Made by a program: the position numbers and the translations under genes. A model generated the notes under the pieces. The model ran no database searches. It had not been told where the DNA came from and was given only the letters and a program-made list of their open reading frames with translations. Source: Verrucomicrobiales bacterium (GTDB lineage: Bacteria; Verrucomicrobiota; Verrucomicrobiia; Limisphaerales; UBA9464). From it: a stretch of 58,204 nt of DNA. The stretch's first letter is position 1. Every line of letters begins with the position of its first letter. Shown here one piece after another: positions 20,401 through 28,897 of the stretch. The stretch is taken from assembly GCA_027488845.1 (NCBI GenBank), contig JAIYBC010000021.1, positions 1 through 58,204 of the forward strand. The letters are read 5' to 3'.

Positions 20401-22136
20401 CCGTCGCAGCCAGCATGCCCGCCGGTTGGGGCTACCTCCGCCTGCAGGATCCCGGCGCGCCGGAACACGTCCTCACCCGCGTGCTCCGCGAGGACGGCTC
20501 CGAGTTGGCCGTCGGCACCAACGCGTGGACCACCGACCGGTTCATCTTCGGCGGGGACATCCGTCCGGTCCGGACCAACCTCGTGCACCTGGTCGACTAC
20601 GCGTCCACCGGTCGCTACACGCTGGTCTACGAGACCGTCGCCCCCGAAGCGGCCGACGTCGTTCCGCCGATCAGCACCATCGATCCTCTCCCGCCCCAGA
20701 GTCCCTCGACCTTCCAGGTCCGCTGGAGCTCCACCGACGAGGGCACCGGGACCGCGTTCTACGACCTGTACGTCTCCGACAACGGAGGTCCCTTCCGCCC
20801 TTGGCTGGAACGCACCTCCAGCATCGGCGGCGTCTTCCTCGGAGTAGCCGGCCACAGCTACGGCTTCTACGTCCAGGCGACCGACCAGGCGGGGAACGTC
20901 GAGTCCCGCCCCGCCACCGCCATGCAGTCCACCACGGTCAGCGTGGTGAACACCCCTCCGGCCCTGGACCTGGGCGGGGACGTCACCCTCGATGAGGGGG
21001 CGCTCTTCGCCAGGACCATCGTCGTCTCCGACGCCGATGCTGGCCAGGCGGTCAGCCTCGAACTGCTGCCGGGCGCGCCGTCCGGCCTGCTGTTCGACGC
21101 CGCCACCGGCTCGATGCGGTGGCAGACCACCGACGGTGACGGACCGGCGACCCGGGAGGTGCGGATCCGCGCCACCGACAACGGCAGCCCCGCGGCCTCC
21201 GTGACCCGGACCCTCGCCATCACCGTCCGCGAGGCGAACCAGCCTCCCCGCGTCACGGCGCTGCCGGACTTCCTGATCACCGAACGGTTCCCGCTGGAAC
21301 TGGCCGTGGAGGCCACCGACGACGACCGTCCGGCCCAGACCCTGAGCTACTCGCTGCTCCAGGGCCCGACGGGCTCCACGTTGGATCCGGCGACGGGTCT
21401 GTTCGCCTGGCGTCCCCGCGGCGACCAGGGTCCCTCGACCAACCTCGTTCGGGTGCGTGTCGCCGACTCCGGCTCCCCGGCGGCCACCTCGGAGATCGCC
21501 TTCACGGTCTTCGTCCGCGACACCACCGCCGACCTCCTCGTGGCCGTGGGCTCGACCAACGTCCTCAACGGACAGTCTGCGTCGCTGCCCCTCGGCCTCA
21601 ACGCCGACCCCGGCATCACCAACGTCAGCTTCCGCCTGCCGCTGCCTCCGGGTGCCCTCGCCTCGGTCTCCCTCGGCGGACTCGCGCCGGACGTCCTCTC
21701 GGCCACCCTGTCGGAACTCACGGCCGACGGCGTCACCGTGCGCCTCGAACTCGCGAGCGGCACCTCGCTCACCACCGACCGCCATGTGGCGGACTTCCGC
21801 TTCACCACGGTCCCGGGCGATGCCTCGGACCTGTTCGTCGTCAATCCGACGCAGATCACGGGAACCAAGGCCGCGGCCGAACCGGTGGCCTCCACCCTCT
21901 CCCGCGCGGGCACACTGATCCTCATCGGACGTGAGCCGGTCCTGCAGCTGAACGGCGCCGATTCCCTCACGGTCTACGGCCGTCCCGGAACCCGCTTCCA
22001 GGTCCAGACCGCGCCGGACATGAACGGACCATGGACCCCGGTGGGCCCGGTGCAGATCCCCGTCGACGGACGTTGGTCCACCTCGACCATCGACATCCTG
22101 GATCCGGCTCAGCTGCTGCGAGCCATCGGCCTCTGA
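8430..22136 (+). CDS. Giant secreted multi-domain repeat protein (4,568 aa)
   Basis: Starts at GTG 8430 with GAAGG nine bases upstream. Residues 1-27 are a signal peptide (hydrophobic core FLLPILLASLAGSAF). About 30-305 is a TolB/PD40-type beta-propeller with repeated 'SPDG' and 'DGSG' motifs. About 308-430 is a DUF11-like Ig domain. 435-2097 is sixteen modules of about 104 residues in A/B alternation. CARDB-like domains begin near 2107, 2235, 2361 and 2893. Four Calx-beta-like domains ('DDD', 'DND' ends) span about 2480-2890. About 3010-3420 has Ig-like and carboxypeptidase-regulatory-like folds. 3540-3670 is a Cys-rich section. 4077-4367 has a fibronectin-like unit then two cadherin/He_PIG-like units. 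About 4369-4500 resembles a cohesin fold. The end (RFQVQTAPDMNGPWTPV) resembles the short C-terminal domain common on verrucomicrobial exoproteins. There is no membrane anchor, LPXTG or PEP-CTERM. Likely an extracellular or surface adhesin-like protein; the exact function is unknown. Confidence 0.88.
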   Translation: MSQTTAPRANPFLLPILLASLAGSAFSEGVPQGTIPGTIVYSSGDAATGVIRFANGNGNADIPITVGTRPRLSPDGNHLLFRRGAAGDVNYSSVWIRNLQTGTETRIHENGQPLVGMDWLRDGSGYVYDWYCGIYRRNRDGTGEVRLFETHCWDDAPSVHPDGSRFVFHNLQTDGLLTAAIDGNARAALPGALVNGSVNGSDVWPAWSPDGTRLVAANGNALVRIDGDGSGRTNLLSQTGRWIAAPVNGIALVPAWSPDGHWVVASLVVDGEPGIYAVASDGSGAIRKVVDPAGRAPADWVGSVAAWVAPQAVQVAELGISSETPGQAPVSRPSVLGFQVRNEGSLTATNTSVTIPVPAGLDIVSATVTSGTAQVVGREVRATVSRLAAGGSIRLQLTVVPTVPGIFELVGTVAPLVPDGAFNNATTARLSAAEGFSGSVELPGQVREYSFRVAEGAPHLYVFDALTDRQDLAWRLVSDRCGNNPEQSFVYSDGDRISDIGSILELTPGEHRIQVRANDGGTGVFAFNFLRLADAPLLTVGAVAAADLVPGNSTRTHQFSAAAGDRMRVRLSPTNAPGLRYRVVDPFGRVLEGGYGEGSPFVIHATGNHFLLVEGNITRGAFPGSYGIEVRREGFSPIVTATSELALGTAFRITNSAPFTNSWRFTLPAAARLSFTPLEPNSRVRWQLVGPKGPSDIRRFVDDNWYLFDSPAGEYQLTTWSTDSGEQVHAGVLRDLASAPVASLDTEISVTNAPANDDRFLRIPLLAGQSIHLGARTQSGFVYGATWALFDPNLQFARNSNCNELQGGFNDLGVFTAPSSGEYLLGLGSYVYEGATEATRVLRISGVTNRTQAIALGELVTGTIETSGQVRTHRFDVDVPRRVSLDLMSTETANWRLVGPSGDIASSSFVSDGWRIFDLVPGEHALVVTGRNSDTPPYRFRLLDLASGPVLAVGSTSTNTISPANGTIVRTVNLAAGRRLFLEAVSNSAFPRYGVPYWTLVAPDGSQVFDTSFRDSGVFVTSQAGAYRLLIGGGVYEDPATSGAVVFRLNGVADTTASLALDTPVDGAVGGPGAVNRYTFNAAGPLRISIDPLTNSPARFTLEGPAGNVVQGSFNSDSWWIQDLIPGAYTLSVFGSGNATPSYRFQVVTASAGPLLTVGTTNQLSFGSGRATRFARYNLIAGQRLVADVVDRTGWTGSRPAWRLVGPNGVDVFDQSANLSAPWVTPVTGTYTLAVGGALWETGEPSSLTWAVRESPSTGVPLALGATVEGRIDVPGQQVVYGFQVATAGLHHFDSLANSSLNWRIDGPAGYVAGTTFSNDQPWAWRLVPGDYTVTVSGSGETVGGYAFRILALDSAPALALGTETSVGFQPPNGAFAYSIELSAGQTLTNRFLGLSNLVSRPVWAWIDPSGRQLLHESLSGTRTFSTRLPGRHALLLLGGIGESATNASFRFQVDNGGVTPLPAYDGSPLAFDSIVEGSLADSNETNAFTFTLSAPTFIGLDVLTNTTARWQLRNRDGIIVNNETLTSADWDARTYRFFMAEQGDYQLVVRGPGPFRFRLMRGSDAPLIALDTDIRITNSPAISASMRRFRGTAGQTVRYLGQTAEGWSQRPLFTVFRPSGGYFQTTYVDSTPGVWTLTESGEYLMLFGGPESETSDAASFGFRLHTVRTTTSAIAFNTPVHATIPGPNGTVSYTFRLNETRRLLLDTLTNASVYYTLRRPDQIVRNNEWLPYADIDSNPASGAVPIEVPAGDYTLSFDTAGNVAAPDFDFVLWDVDAVARPITPGTLITSTNTPANASALYRFEAAAGDAFVVDGRNVDGYVNPTYVDWFQPLRSGQDLGTVQRMGNPFTVTHAGTQFLHVSGSSWIEAAAGVHRFVLWDLQDTESLLTLGEATEGAIVAPGTRSVFRFQLPADALLLVDNLRTPSDTVYHSLSSEGSDVYTDRTLQNVEWSFGYQLIRAEAGLHRLAFRMGGADTNSFRFRVIDATGAPSIGLGSSVEVRFPVAQGTEVRRFSANAGDRFFFRSLSSVGFTDRPYARIYAQDGTLVWEAYPDRDRDTQTLPRTGNYFVVLNSFGHQAGVTPVLRFQMVPVTPVTPEPLFETSTSPDLQVTAVTPSPATTTSGGQVEVRWTVRNAGDAAATNAFNDRIVIRNPEGAALVSRVAGDARAPLAPGSQIERTATLRLPEGVAATGNLEVTVTADAADSVAEANAYGTGESNNSRTAALVSTFADYPDLVVRNLSATPSSGWLPTQSVTLRWAVTNIGLRSASGPWTAQVVVSNTARRLTLLTTEVAFPTVDLAPGTGTNRTVTFSLPDTANVYGALEVRVLEDAAGQLAEYNLDDTAEANNAAGLQIESAPDLAVVSVLGPDFAEPGVPFQVITLLTNRGTVALSGTWQNALSVSVDASPGDDTLLQTESVTATIPAGGSLRRTNSVAVPELGDAGTLRLVARADIGNAIPESDEDNNTGIAATTTTVPLRLGIRLNSPTTREDAGVAVAGTVSRNGPRTAALTVLLSNSDPTELTVPNSVVIPAGQTTAAFEVTSRPDEDYDGPVSVSLGADAAGFEGDTTTITVLDDDVARLVFQVAATNVVEGRTLAATVSRIPASAAPLTVQLTSADSSQLSVPGTVTIPAGESLRAFTLNAVEDTLVERTNSYTVTAAAAGFAPASVSVSVEDNDRPAVSLSLTSRTVSEGAGPNATTATLTRSPVTSRAVTVAMVSGDPNAVRVPTSVVIPANGASVSFPVAAVDNAIVDGSRVVTLGGSVLDSVTGSAVAEIAPDVLTVTDNDGPTLIVFLEDEVVPEGRNPATRGSVLRNTSTESTLTVNLASSVVAEARVPASVTIPAGTNRVDFEVASVNDGVSDGNRTVTITATAPGFTTGTTQLVVSDADRPDLVVSRIQIPAESVTGGQVAVAFRVENRGVVASTNPIVQRAYLSSDNVLGNDTLAAQITHEGAIPAGGFIEQTLNLRLPDQPGAYFVILQADSTDRVVELLENNNTRISDTATVSGPSYNAMVSTTAGTVLPGTVIPLSGNATRVADGSPARSVPVVIHLRVRGFSRTIRATTDVNGRFAGEFLPLPSEAGHYEIAAAYPGLPMPAVQDDFTILGVDSTGFGTVTVVEGSNVTATSQLRNLADQALTGVGVSVVTNHPSVNVTARLGTNRLGANATTEIEVLVTAVNTTAARSTAILRVTTTEGVSLDLVVPIQQERLTPRLTVNPGRLEQPMLRGRSTTVTFAVRNDGGADTGPLDVLIPGNPWLSLASPGRLDSLPPGSNTVVTLRLNPAADLPLGDYPGTVALNSRLAAVAVPFEFRCTSDGRGELHLVAEDEYTYFAAGGPRLTNALVVLREALGGAGVATNRTDADGQVLFTNLVEAYYLVDVTADAHTAFRQSALVPAGGRTNITAFLPRESVRYNFTVTPTTVEDRYSIEIESTFETQIPMPVVTITPASLDIAQFPGEEFQVEFTIENHGLINAENLVFDFPQGESFTVTPLITDLGTLAARTSIRVPAIIRRLPAGVAGAGAGDSKAAAARFGRAKGWQDGRCSVTARMLWEYLCGPNVVNRQTSSYVFDSTGCDLVDLYFQVYELVPLAGGTLTTDEFADYLDQLQPVLGFEAPPGYEFRCRTNPPPASLTGPKAATGISSKSRRTGLPFWETPKAGNETCARVRLRIDQRAVLTRDAFNARLEMENDTDEPIENLFITLDVRDVNGETVTTRFGIREAELAGITGVGGAGTLGIRATGTASWIIIPTLDAAPTNGEAFYLVGGTMTYRQGGLDIAVPLAPAPIRVFPQPELQIRYFHDRDVFADDPFTDEIEPSVPYSLVAQVNNVGYGDARNLVIEGGEPQIIDNEKGLIIEFVTLGAQVEERLLAPSLRVDLGEIPAGSNRVGRWVFTSSLQGSFTNFTANFRHLDALGVERLSLLRSVEIHELSHIVQDTRLNPDGRADFLANDVPDPGLVPDTLYLSDGRVMPVVAGSVTSVGPAPVPGNLSVTVAASMPAGWGYLRLQDPGAPEHVLTRVLREDGSELAVGTNAWTTDRFIFGGDIRPVRTNLVHLVDYASTGRYTLVYETVAPEAADVVPPISTIDPLPPQSPSTFQVRWSSTDEGTGTAFYDLYVSDNGGPFRPWLERTSSIGGVFLGVAGHSYGFYVQATDQAGNVESRPATAMQSTTVSVVNTPPALDLGGDVTLDEGALFARTIVVSDADAGQAVSLELLPGAPSGLLFDAATGSMRWQTTDGDGPATREVRIRATDNGSPAASVTRTLAITVREANQPPRVTALPDFLITERFPLELAVEATDDDRPAQTLSYSLLQGPTGSTLDPATGLFAWRPRGDQGPSTNLVRVRVADSGSPAATSEIAFTVFVRDTTADLLVAVGSTNVLNGQSASLPLGLNADPGITNVSFRLPLPPGALASVSLGGLAPDVLSATLSELTADGVTVRLELASGTSLTTDRHVADFRFTTVPGDASDLFVVNPTQITGTKAAAEPVASTLSRAGTLILIGREPVLQLNGADSLTVYGRPGTRFQVQTAPDMNGPWTPVGPVQIPVDGRWSTSTIDILDPAQLLRAIGL
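9732..14720 (+). repeat. Protein-level A/B tandem dyad repeats (8 pairs)
   Basis: Sixteen beta-rich modules alternate in two types. Type A reads roughly 'G.I..PG....Y.F.......D.LTNS...W.L.GP.G', then 'L.PG.Y.L.V.G', then 'Y.FR..D...AP.L.LG'. Type B reads 'T.......NG...R...L.AGQ', then 'P.W.L..P.G', then 'G.Y.LL.GG'. Both resemble the bacterial pre-peptidase C-terminal (PPC) fold. The modules diverge at DNA level, so the repeat is old and not a recent slippage product. Confidence 0.75.
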
Positions 22137-22175
22137 GGGCACGCCCAGGGCGTAGGACGATCTGGGCAAAACAAG

Positions 22176-22212
22176 ACGGCGGCGGGGATCACGGATCTCC
22201 GCCGCCGTTTTC
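22176..22212. terminator. Bidirectional rho-independent terminator
   Basis: The arms at 22176-22185 and 22199-22208 (ACGGCGGCGG / CCGCCGCCGT) pair perfectly over ten bases. An inner GATC/GATC pairing extends the stem to about 15 pairs around an ACG loop. The stem is followed by TTTT on the + strand, and by CTTGTTTT when read on the - strand. It lies between the converging giant gene and ligA and should stop both transcripts. Confidence 0.9.
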
Positions 22213-22250
22213 CATTTCGGCCCGAACCAGACCGCGGCCCGGGACCCGGA

Positions 22251-24761
<2,511 letters not shown>

Positions 24762-24776
24762 TCAAGGGGCATCCCG

Positions 24777-25856
24777 ATGACCACGGCAAACCATCCCCAA
24801 CCGGACACGGTGGCCGAACTGACCCTGCTGCTGTCCGAAGCCAAATCGGCCGGTGCCAGCGATGTGCATCTCCAGTCGATCCCCGAAGGGGTTGAAATCG
24901 GCTTCCGCCTCGATGGGATCCTCCAGCGGATACGACGACTCCACGGGGAATCCTCCCAGCGGCTTCTTGGACGGATCAAGTACCTGGCACGCCTGAAGAC
25001 CTACGTCGACGCCTTGCCCCAGGAGGGCCGGATTTCCCGCCCGGATTCGGGCGTCGACACCGAGATCCGCGTCGCCACCTATCCGACGGTCACGGGCGAG
25101 AAGGTCGTGTTGAGGCTCTTCCGGGACCGGATCGCGCCCGTCCTGGAGGAGTTGGACCTGCAGCCACCGATGCTCGAAACGCTTAAGGGAAGCCTGGGCA
25201 AGCCCAGCGGACTGATCCTCTTCACGGGACCCGCCGGCTCCGGAAAGACGACGACCACCTACGCCGCAATGCGGCATCTCCTGGGCCTCGGCGACAGACA
25301 CATCATCAGCATCGAGGATCCCGTGGAATGCATCCTCGAGGGCGTGATGCAGACGGAGATCAGCGAGGTCCGTGGCCTGACCTTTGCGGTCGCCTTGCGC
25401 CATCTCCTGCGGCAGGATCCCCAAGTGCTCGCGTTGGGGGAAATCCGGGACGAGGAGACGGCGGCCATGGCGGTACGGGCAGGCCTCACCGGACACCTGA
25501 TCATCTCCACGCTGCACGCCGGTTCGACCCCGGGCGTGGTGGAACGGCTTCTCGATCTCTGCCCGGATCCACATGCGGTGGCTTCGTCGCTCCTGCTCGT
25601 CTCGAATCAGCGGCTGCTTCGGAGGCTTTGTCCCGCCTGCAAGGGTGACGGATGCGATGCCTGCAGCCGCACCGGCTATCGTGGTCGGATTCCGATCGTC
25701 GAATGGCTCGGTTTCGGCGATGCCCAGCGGACGGCGGTCCGGAGCGGCGACATCGGCGCCCTGAAACCGACCTGCACACTCCTTGCATCCGCGGAATCCC
25801 GGATCGCTCAAGGAATGACCGACCGCCGCGAACTGCAACGTGTCCTGGGACCATGA
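24777..25856 (+). CDS. GspE/PilT-type secretion ATPase
   Basis: A 359-residue cytoplasmic hexameric ATPase that would drive pseudopilus or pilus assembly. Motifs: Walker A 'GPAGSGKTTTT' from residue 151; Asp box 'IISIEDPVE'; Walker B region 'LALGEIRDEETAAMAVRAGL' near 219; His box 'TGHLIISTLHA'. It is as short as PilT and lacks the N1 domain of GspE. Unlike PilT it keeps a compact four-Cys knuckle (CPACKGDGCDAC) followed by 'SRTGYRGR', a GspE/PilB feature. AAGGGG at 24764-24769, seven bases before the ATG, supports the start; the frame is open far upstream but that part is antisense to ligA. A six-base inverted repeat (24728-24745) lies in the short divergent spacer. First gene of an overlapping operon: its TGA overlaps the next ATG as ATGA. 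Confidence 0.93.
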   Translation: MTTANHPQPDTVAELTLLLSEAKSAGASDVHLQSIPEGVEIGFRLDGILQRIRRLHGESSQRLLGRIKYLARLKTYVDALPQEGRISRPDSGVDTEIRVATYPTVTGEKVVLRLFRDRIAPVLEELDLQPPMLETLKGSLGKPSGLILFTGPAGSGKTTTTYAAMRHLLGLGDRHIISIEDPVECILEGVMQTEISEVRGLTFAVALRHLLRQDPQVLALGEIRDEETAAMAVRAGLTGHLIISTLHAGSTPGVVERLLDLCPDPHAVASSLLLVSNQRLLRRLCPACKGDGCDACSRTGYRGRIPIVEWLGFGDAQRTAVRSGDIGALKPTCTLLASAESRIAQGMTDRRELQRVLGP

Positions 25857-26833
25857 ATCTCGACGAAGTCGCGTTCCTGAACCGCCAGCTGGCCTCGATG
25901 CTCAAACAGGGACTGCCCCTCGAGGGCGCCCTTCGAGAGCTTGCCGGCGAGGTCGCTGCGGGCGCCTTCCGAAGCGAACTGGAATGTCTGGCCCGGGAAC
26001 TCGAGTCCGGCGAAGGACTGGAGGCCGCCCTTGCCCGCCGCACGCTACCCGAGGCCTACCGGACCCTGATCGTGGCCGGAGCCCGCTCAGGCAACCTCCC
26101 AGGCGTCCTGATTCTCGCCGCCGACCATTTCGAACGTTCCCACTCCCTTCAGATGCGACTCCGGAGCGCGGTGTTCTACCCGGCAGTCGTGCTGGTCCTG
26201 ATGCTGATCTGCGCCGTCTCCCTGCTGGCGCTCAAGGAGCAGACCGCGTCCGCAATGGCGGACCTGATCGGGGCCTCGCACCGGTTCGAGTTTGGCGCCA
26301 TCCATCTGGTGCTCGGGTTCTACTTCTGCGTCCCGCTGCTCTACCTGGCCGCGGTTTCAGCACCGCCCCTGCGACGGCTGGCCATCTGGTGGGTCCCAGG
26401 CTTCCGGGACGCTTCGATCAGCTCCCTTTCCTACACGGTGGAACTGCTGCTTCGCGGCGGCGTTCCGCTCCCGGAGGCATTGGATCTGGTCGGTACGCTG
26501 GTCGGGAACACCCCGGCTTCTGAGACCGTGGCGCTTTGGCGGCGCCGGGTCGCCGAGGGCGTCCAGTCCCCGAAGGACCTCTTTTCCGGCAGCGACGGCA
26601 GCCCGTTTCCGGCGTTGTTCCCCTGGTTGGTGACGTGCGGTGGACAGGACCTCGCGGCGGGATTCTCGCTGGCGGCCCGTTTCTTCCGCGAAAGGGCGGA
26701 TCACCGCCTCGAATTGATCGTGAATGCCATCACCCCGGTCCTCCTCGTGATCCTCGCCCTCATGTCGCTCAGCGTGTTCTCCCCGATCTTCAATTCGGTG
26801 CTCCGCATCAGCGGGTCACTCGGGTCGGACTGA
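25853..26833 (+). CDS. GspF-type inner-membrane platform protein
   Basis: A 326-residue member of the T2SSF family, the polytopic inner-membrane platform of type II secretion and type IV pilus machines. Two homologous cytoplasmic helical halves are visible: 'LNRQLASMLKQGLPLEGALREL' near the N-terminus and 'LSYTVELLLRGGVPLPEALDLV' near residue 190. Each is followed by membrane helices (YPAVVLVLMLICAVSLLAL; 'NAITPVLLVILALMSLSVFSPI' at the end). 'GARSGNLPGVL' is the degenerate form of the family's 'GExSGxL' motif. It is shorter than E. coli-type GspF (about 400 residues). The start codon overlaps the stop of the ATPase gene, implying translational coupling and fixed stoichiometry. Confidence 0.9.
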   Translation: MNLDEVAFLNRQLASMLKQGLPLEGALRELAGEVAAGAFRSELECLARELESGEGLEAALARRTLPEAYRTLIVAGARSGNLPGVLILAADHFERSHSLQMRLRSAVFYPAVVLVLMLICAVSLLALKEQTASAMADLIGASHRFEFGAIHLVLGFYFCVPLLYLAAVSAPPLRRLAIWWVPGFRDASISSLSYTVELLLRGGVPLPEALDLVGTLVGNTPASETVALWRRRVAEGVQSPKDLFSGSDGSPFPALFPWLVTCGGQDLAAGFSLAARFFRERADHRLELIVNAITPVLLVILALMSLSVFSPIFNSVLRISGSLGSD

Positions 26834-26856
26834 GCCGAGACTCCTTCCACTTCCGC

Positions 26857-27996
26857 ATGTTGATTTCATGGTTGATCCTGCTCGGAACCGCGACCACCGC
26901 AGCGGCGTGGCTGGGCTGGAACGCGGTCCGGGAATGGCGGCGTGCGGAGCTGGCCTCCGAGATGTTGGAGATCCTTGAGATCGGTCACCGGCAGGGTTGG
27001 ACCCCGGAGGCGACACTGGTTTCAGCATGTGGCTCGCGAGACACCAGACTGCCGGTCCGGCTGCACCTCCTCGGGGCGCTGCTCGAAGAGGGGATGCCGC
27101 TTGGGACCGCCATGGATGCCGTGCCGGAATTCCTTCCTGCCGCCGTCAGAAGCCAGCTGAAGCTGGGACTCGAAACCGGGGAGTTCCCGGCCATGCTCCA
27201 GATAGCGACGGCGTCGCTGGGCAAGCGGGACCACCGCCGGCGTCTCGCTCCGCTCACCGGATTGCTGCTCTACGGGATCGTCCCGTTGTTCGGATCCGCA
27301 TTCTTCCTCTTCCTCGGCCTCGTGTTCCGTTCGCGACTCTGGTTCTGGCTGGAACTCTTGCCACCGCCCCTTCCGTCCGGCGACCTCGGCTCATCCACGA
27401 CGCCTCAGCCGGTACCAGGAGGCGGGACGATGAACACATCGATTTGGCTCGCCGGGATCCTTTTCTGCCTCGCATTGATGCTGCACCTCTGGATGTTCTC
27501 CCGATCAGTGGGACCCTGGTTGACCCGGAAGCTTCCCGTGCTGGACCACCTCTGGCTCCTGGTTCCGTGGCGACGCCTCCGATTCCAGCGCGACTTCGCC
27601 GCCACCTTGGGCGCCATGTTGGACGCTGGCATGAAGGAGTCCCGCGCGGTGGTTGAGGCCGGGAAGGCAACCGGCAACAGCGTGATCCTGAACCGGGCAC
27701 GTCGCTCCGCGGACCGGCTCGCCAACGGAGAGCGCCTCGACGAGGTGCTGTCGGCGCTCTTCCACTCCGGGGAACTGAAGTGGCGTCTGGAAGCGGGAAT
27801 GCGCGGTGTCGAAGGATTCCGGACCTCGCTCTCCGGGTGGCTCGAATCGCTGGAGGAGTCGGCCATCCGCAAGGAGGTGCTCTTTGCGCAGGCATTCACC
27901 ACCGCCTTGCTGCTCTTGAACGGCCTCGCCGTGGGTGCGGCAGCGGTCGGAATGTTCCGGTTCTTCGTCGCCGTCCTCGACGGAATCCAGCCATGA
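26857..27996 (+). CDS. Second, divergent GspF-like membrane protein
   Basis: A 379-residue membrane protein 23 bases after the GspF gene. It starts with a membrane helix (LISWLILLGTATTAAAWLGW). It then shows two weak T2SSF-like halves: 'LLGALLEEGMPLGTAMDAVPEF' with 'LKLGLETGEFPAMLQ' (the family's GExSG position), and 'FAATLGAMLDAGMKESRAVVEA' with 'WRLEAGMRGVEGF'. Further helices are 'LYGIVPLFGSAFFLFLGLVF', 'ILFCLALMLHLWMFS' and a C-terminal one. The two halves and the operon position make it a GspF paralogue, much more diverged than its neighbour. A role as a second half of a hetero-oligomeric platform is an inference. Its TGA overlaps the ATG of the next gene. Confidence 0.75.
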   Translation: MLISWLILLGTATTAAAWLGWNAVREWRRAELASEMLEILEIGHRQGWTPEATLVSACGSRDTRLPVRLHLLGALLEEGMPLGTAMDAVPEFLPAAVRSQLKLGLETGEFPAMLQIATASLGKRDHRRRLAPLTGLLLYGIVPLFGSAFFLFLGLVFRSRLWFWLELLPPPLPSGDLGSSTTPQPVPGGGTMNTSIWLAGILFCLALMLHLWMFSRSVGPWLTRKLPVLDHLWLLVPWRRLRFQRDFAATLGAMLDAGMKESRAVVEAGKATGNSVILNRARRSADRLANGERLDEVLSALFHSGELKWRLEAGMRGVEGFRTSLSGWLESLEESAIRKEVLFAQAFTTALLLLNGLAVGAAAVGMFRFFVAVLDGIQP

Positions 27997-28388
27997 ATCC
28001 GAGTCTCCGGCAGGAACCCAGTCGTCGAACATCGGGAGCCGTCCACCTGGAGGCGATCCTTGCGTTGGCTCTCACGGCCGCCGTGCTGCTGCCCATCTCC
28101 GGCATCGTGGTCTCCCAGCGCCGGATCGCATCGGACCTCACGCGTCACCTCACGATGATCGAGCTGGTGGACGGGGAAATGGAACTGATCGCCGCGGGAG
28201 ACTGGGTCCGTTACCCCGAGGGAACCCATTCCGTTCCGCTTCCTTCACCGGAGGGATTCGTCCCGCCGGTCGGGGAATTGACCTTGGTGAGGCAGGGACG
28301 GGAGTTCCGCCTCGCTTGGCGACCGACAAACCGTTGGATTGGAGGCGGGATCGAACGCCGATGGACCGCCCCAGGGCTGAAGCCATGA
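27993..28388 (+). CDS. Minor pseudopilin-like protein (GspI/GspH-like)
   Basis: A 131-residue protein with a prepilin-type N-terminus: a basic leader ends at Gly15, followed by AVHLEAILALALTAAVLLP, with Glu at position +5 and a hydrophobic helix. The rest ('RHLTMIELVDGEMELIAAGDW') resembles the GspI/GspJ class, where short amphipathic sequence follows the helix. Start and stop overlap both neighbours as ATGA. Family assignment beyond 'minor pseudopilin' is uncertain. Confidence 0.7.
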   Translation: MNPSLRQEPSRRTSGAVHLEAILALALTAAVLLPISGIVVSQRRIASDLTRHLTMIELVDGEMELIAAGDWVRYPEGTHSVPLPSPEGFVPPVGELTLVRQGREFRLAWRPTNRWIGGGIERRWTAPGLKP

Positions 28389-28897
28389 AGCCTGCCAGTC
28401 CACAGCTCCGGCACAGCCCGGCTCGCGCCTCGGGAGCCACACTGGTCGAGATGCTGGTCTTCTTCTCCCTGTTGCTGGTCTTGATGGCGATCGGGTTCGC
28501 CGCCTACGACCGGGTGTGGTTCGAATCCAGACAGCTCGAGCGACGAGCCGATGCGGTGCGGGGTTTGACCCAATTCGGCGAACGTTGGCGGGAGGACATC
28601 CGGTCGGCCAGCGGTCCTCCCGCGATCCATGTGGATGGACGCGGCATGGACATCCCAATGGGTGCCCTCGTGGTCACCTGGAGAATCGACGGGAAACCCG
28701 CGTTCCTTTCCAGGACCGCTGAGGGCGAACGGTTCCAGTTGGCACCGTGGCCGCTCTCAGGTGGTAGCTTCTCCCGGATCCCGCGTCCCAACTGTACGGG
28801 CTGGGCGACGGATATCCGTCTTTTGGCGTCGCGCAGCGCTCCACGCCCGCCCGTCCTGCGGTTCATCGCGGCGTCATCCGGGACTTCAAACCCATGA
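28385..28897 (+). CDS. Minor pseudopilin-like protein (GspJ-like)
   Basis: A 170-residue protein whose leader ends at Gly17, followed by ATLVEMLVFFSLLLVLMAIG, with Glu at +5. The downstream 'RRADAVRGLTQFGERWREDI' is typical of GspJ-like minor pseudopilins, which have a helix and then a beta-sheet domain ('LVVTWRIDGKPAFLSRT', compatible with GspJ). ATGA overlaps link it to the genes on both sides. It would be cleaved by a prepilin peptidase not encoded in this window. Confidence 0.75.
   Translation: MKPASPQLRHSPARASGATLVEMLVFFSLLLVLMAIGFAAYDRVWFESRQLERRADAVRGLTQFGERWREDIRSASGPPAIHVDGRGMDIPMGALVVTWRIDGKPAFLSRTAEGERFQLAPWPLSGGSFSRIPRPNCTGWATDIRLLASRSAPRPPVLRFIAASSGTSNP

Noticed and set aside
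17745-22169. Two further long minus-strand frames opposite the C-terminal half of the giant gene
   Set aside because: Same reason; low-complexity charged sequence without motifs and antisense to clear Ig, Calx-beta and cadherin-like domains.
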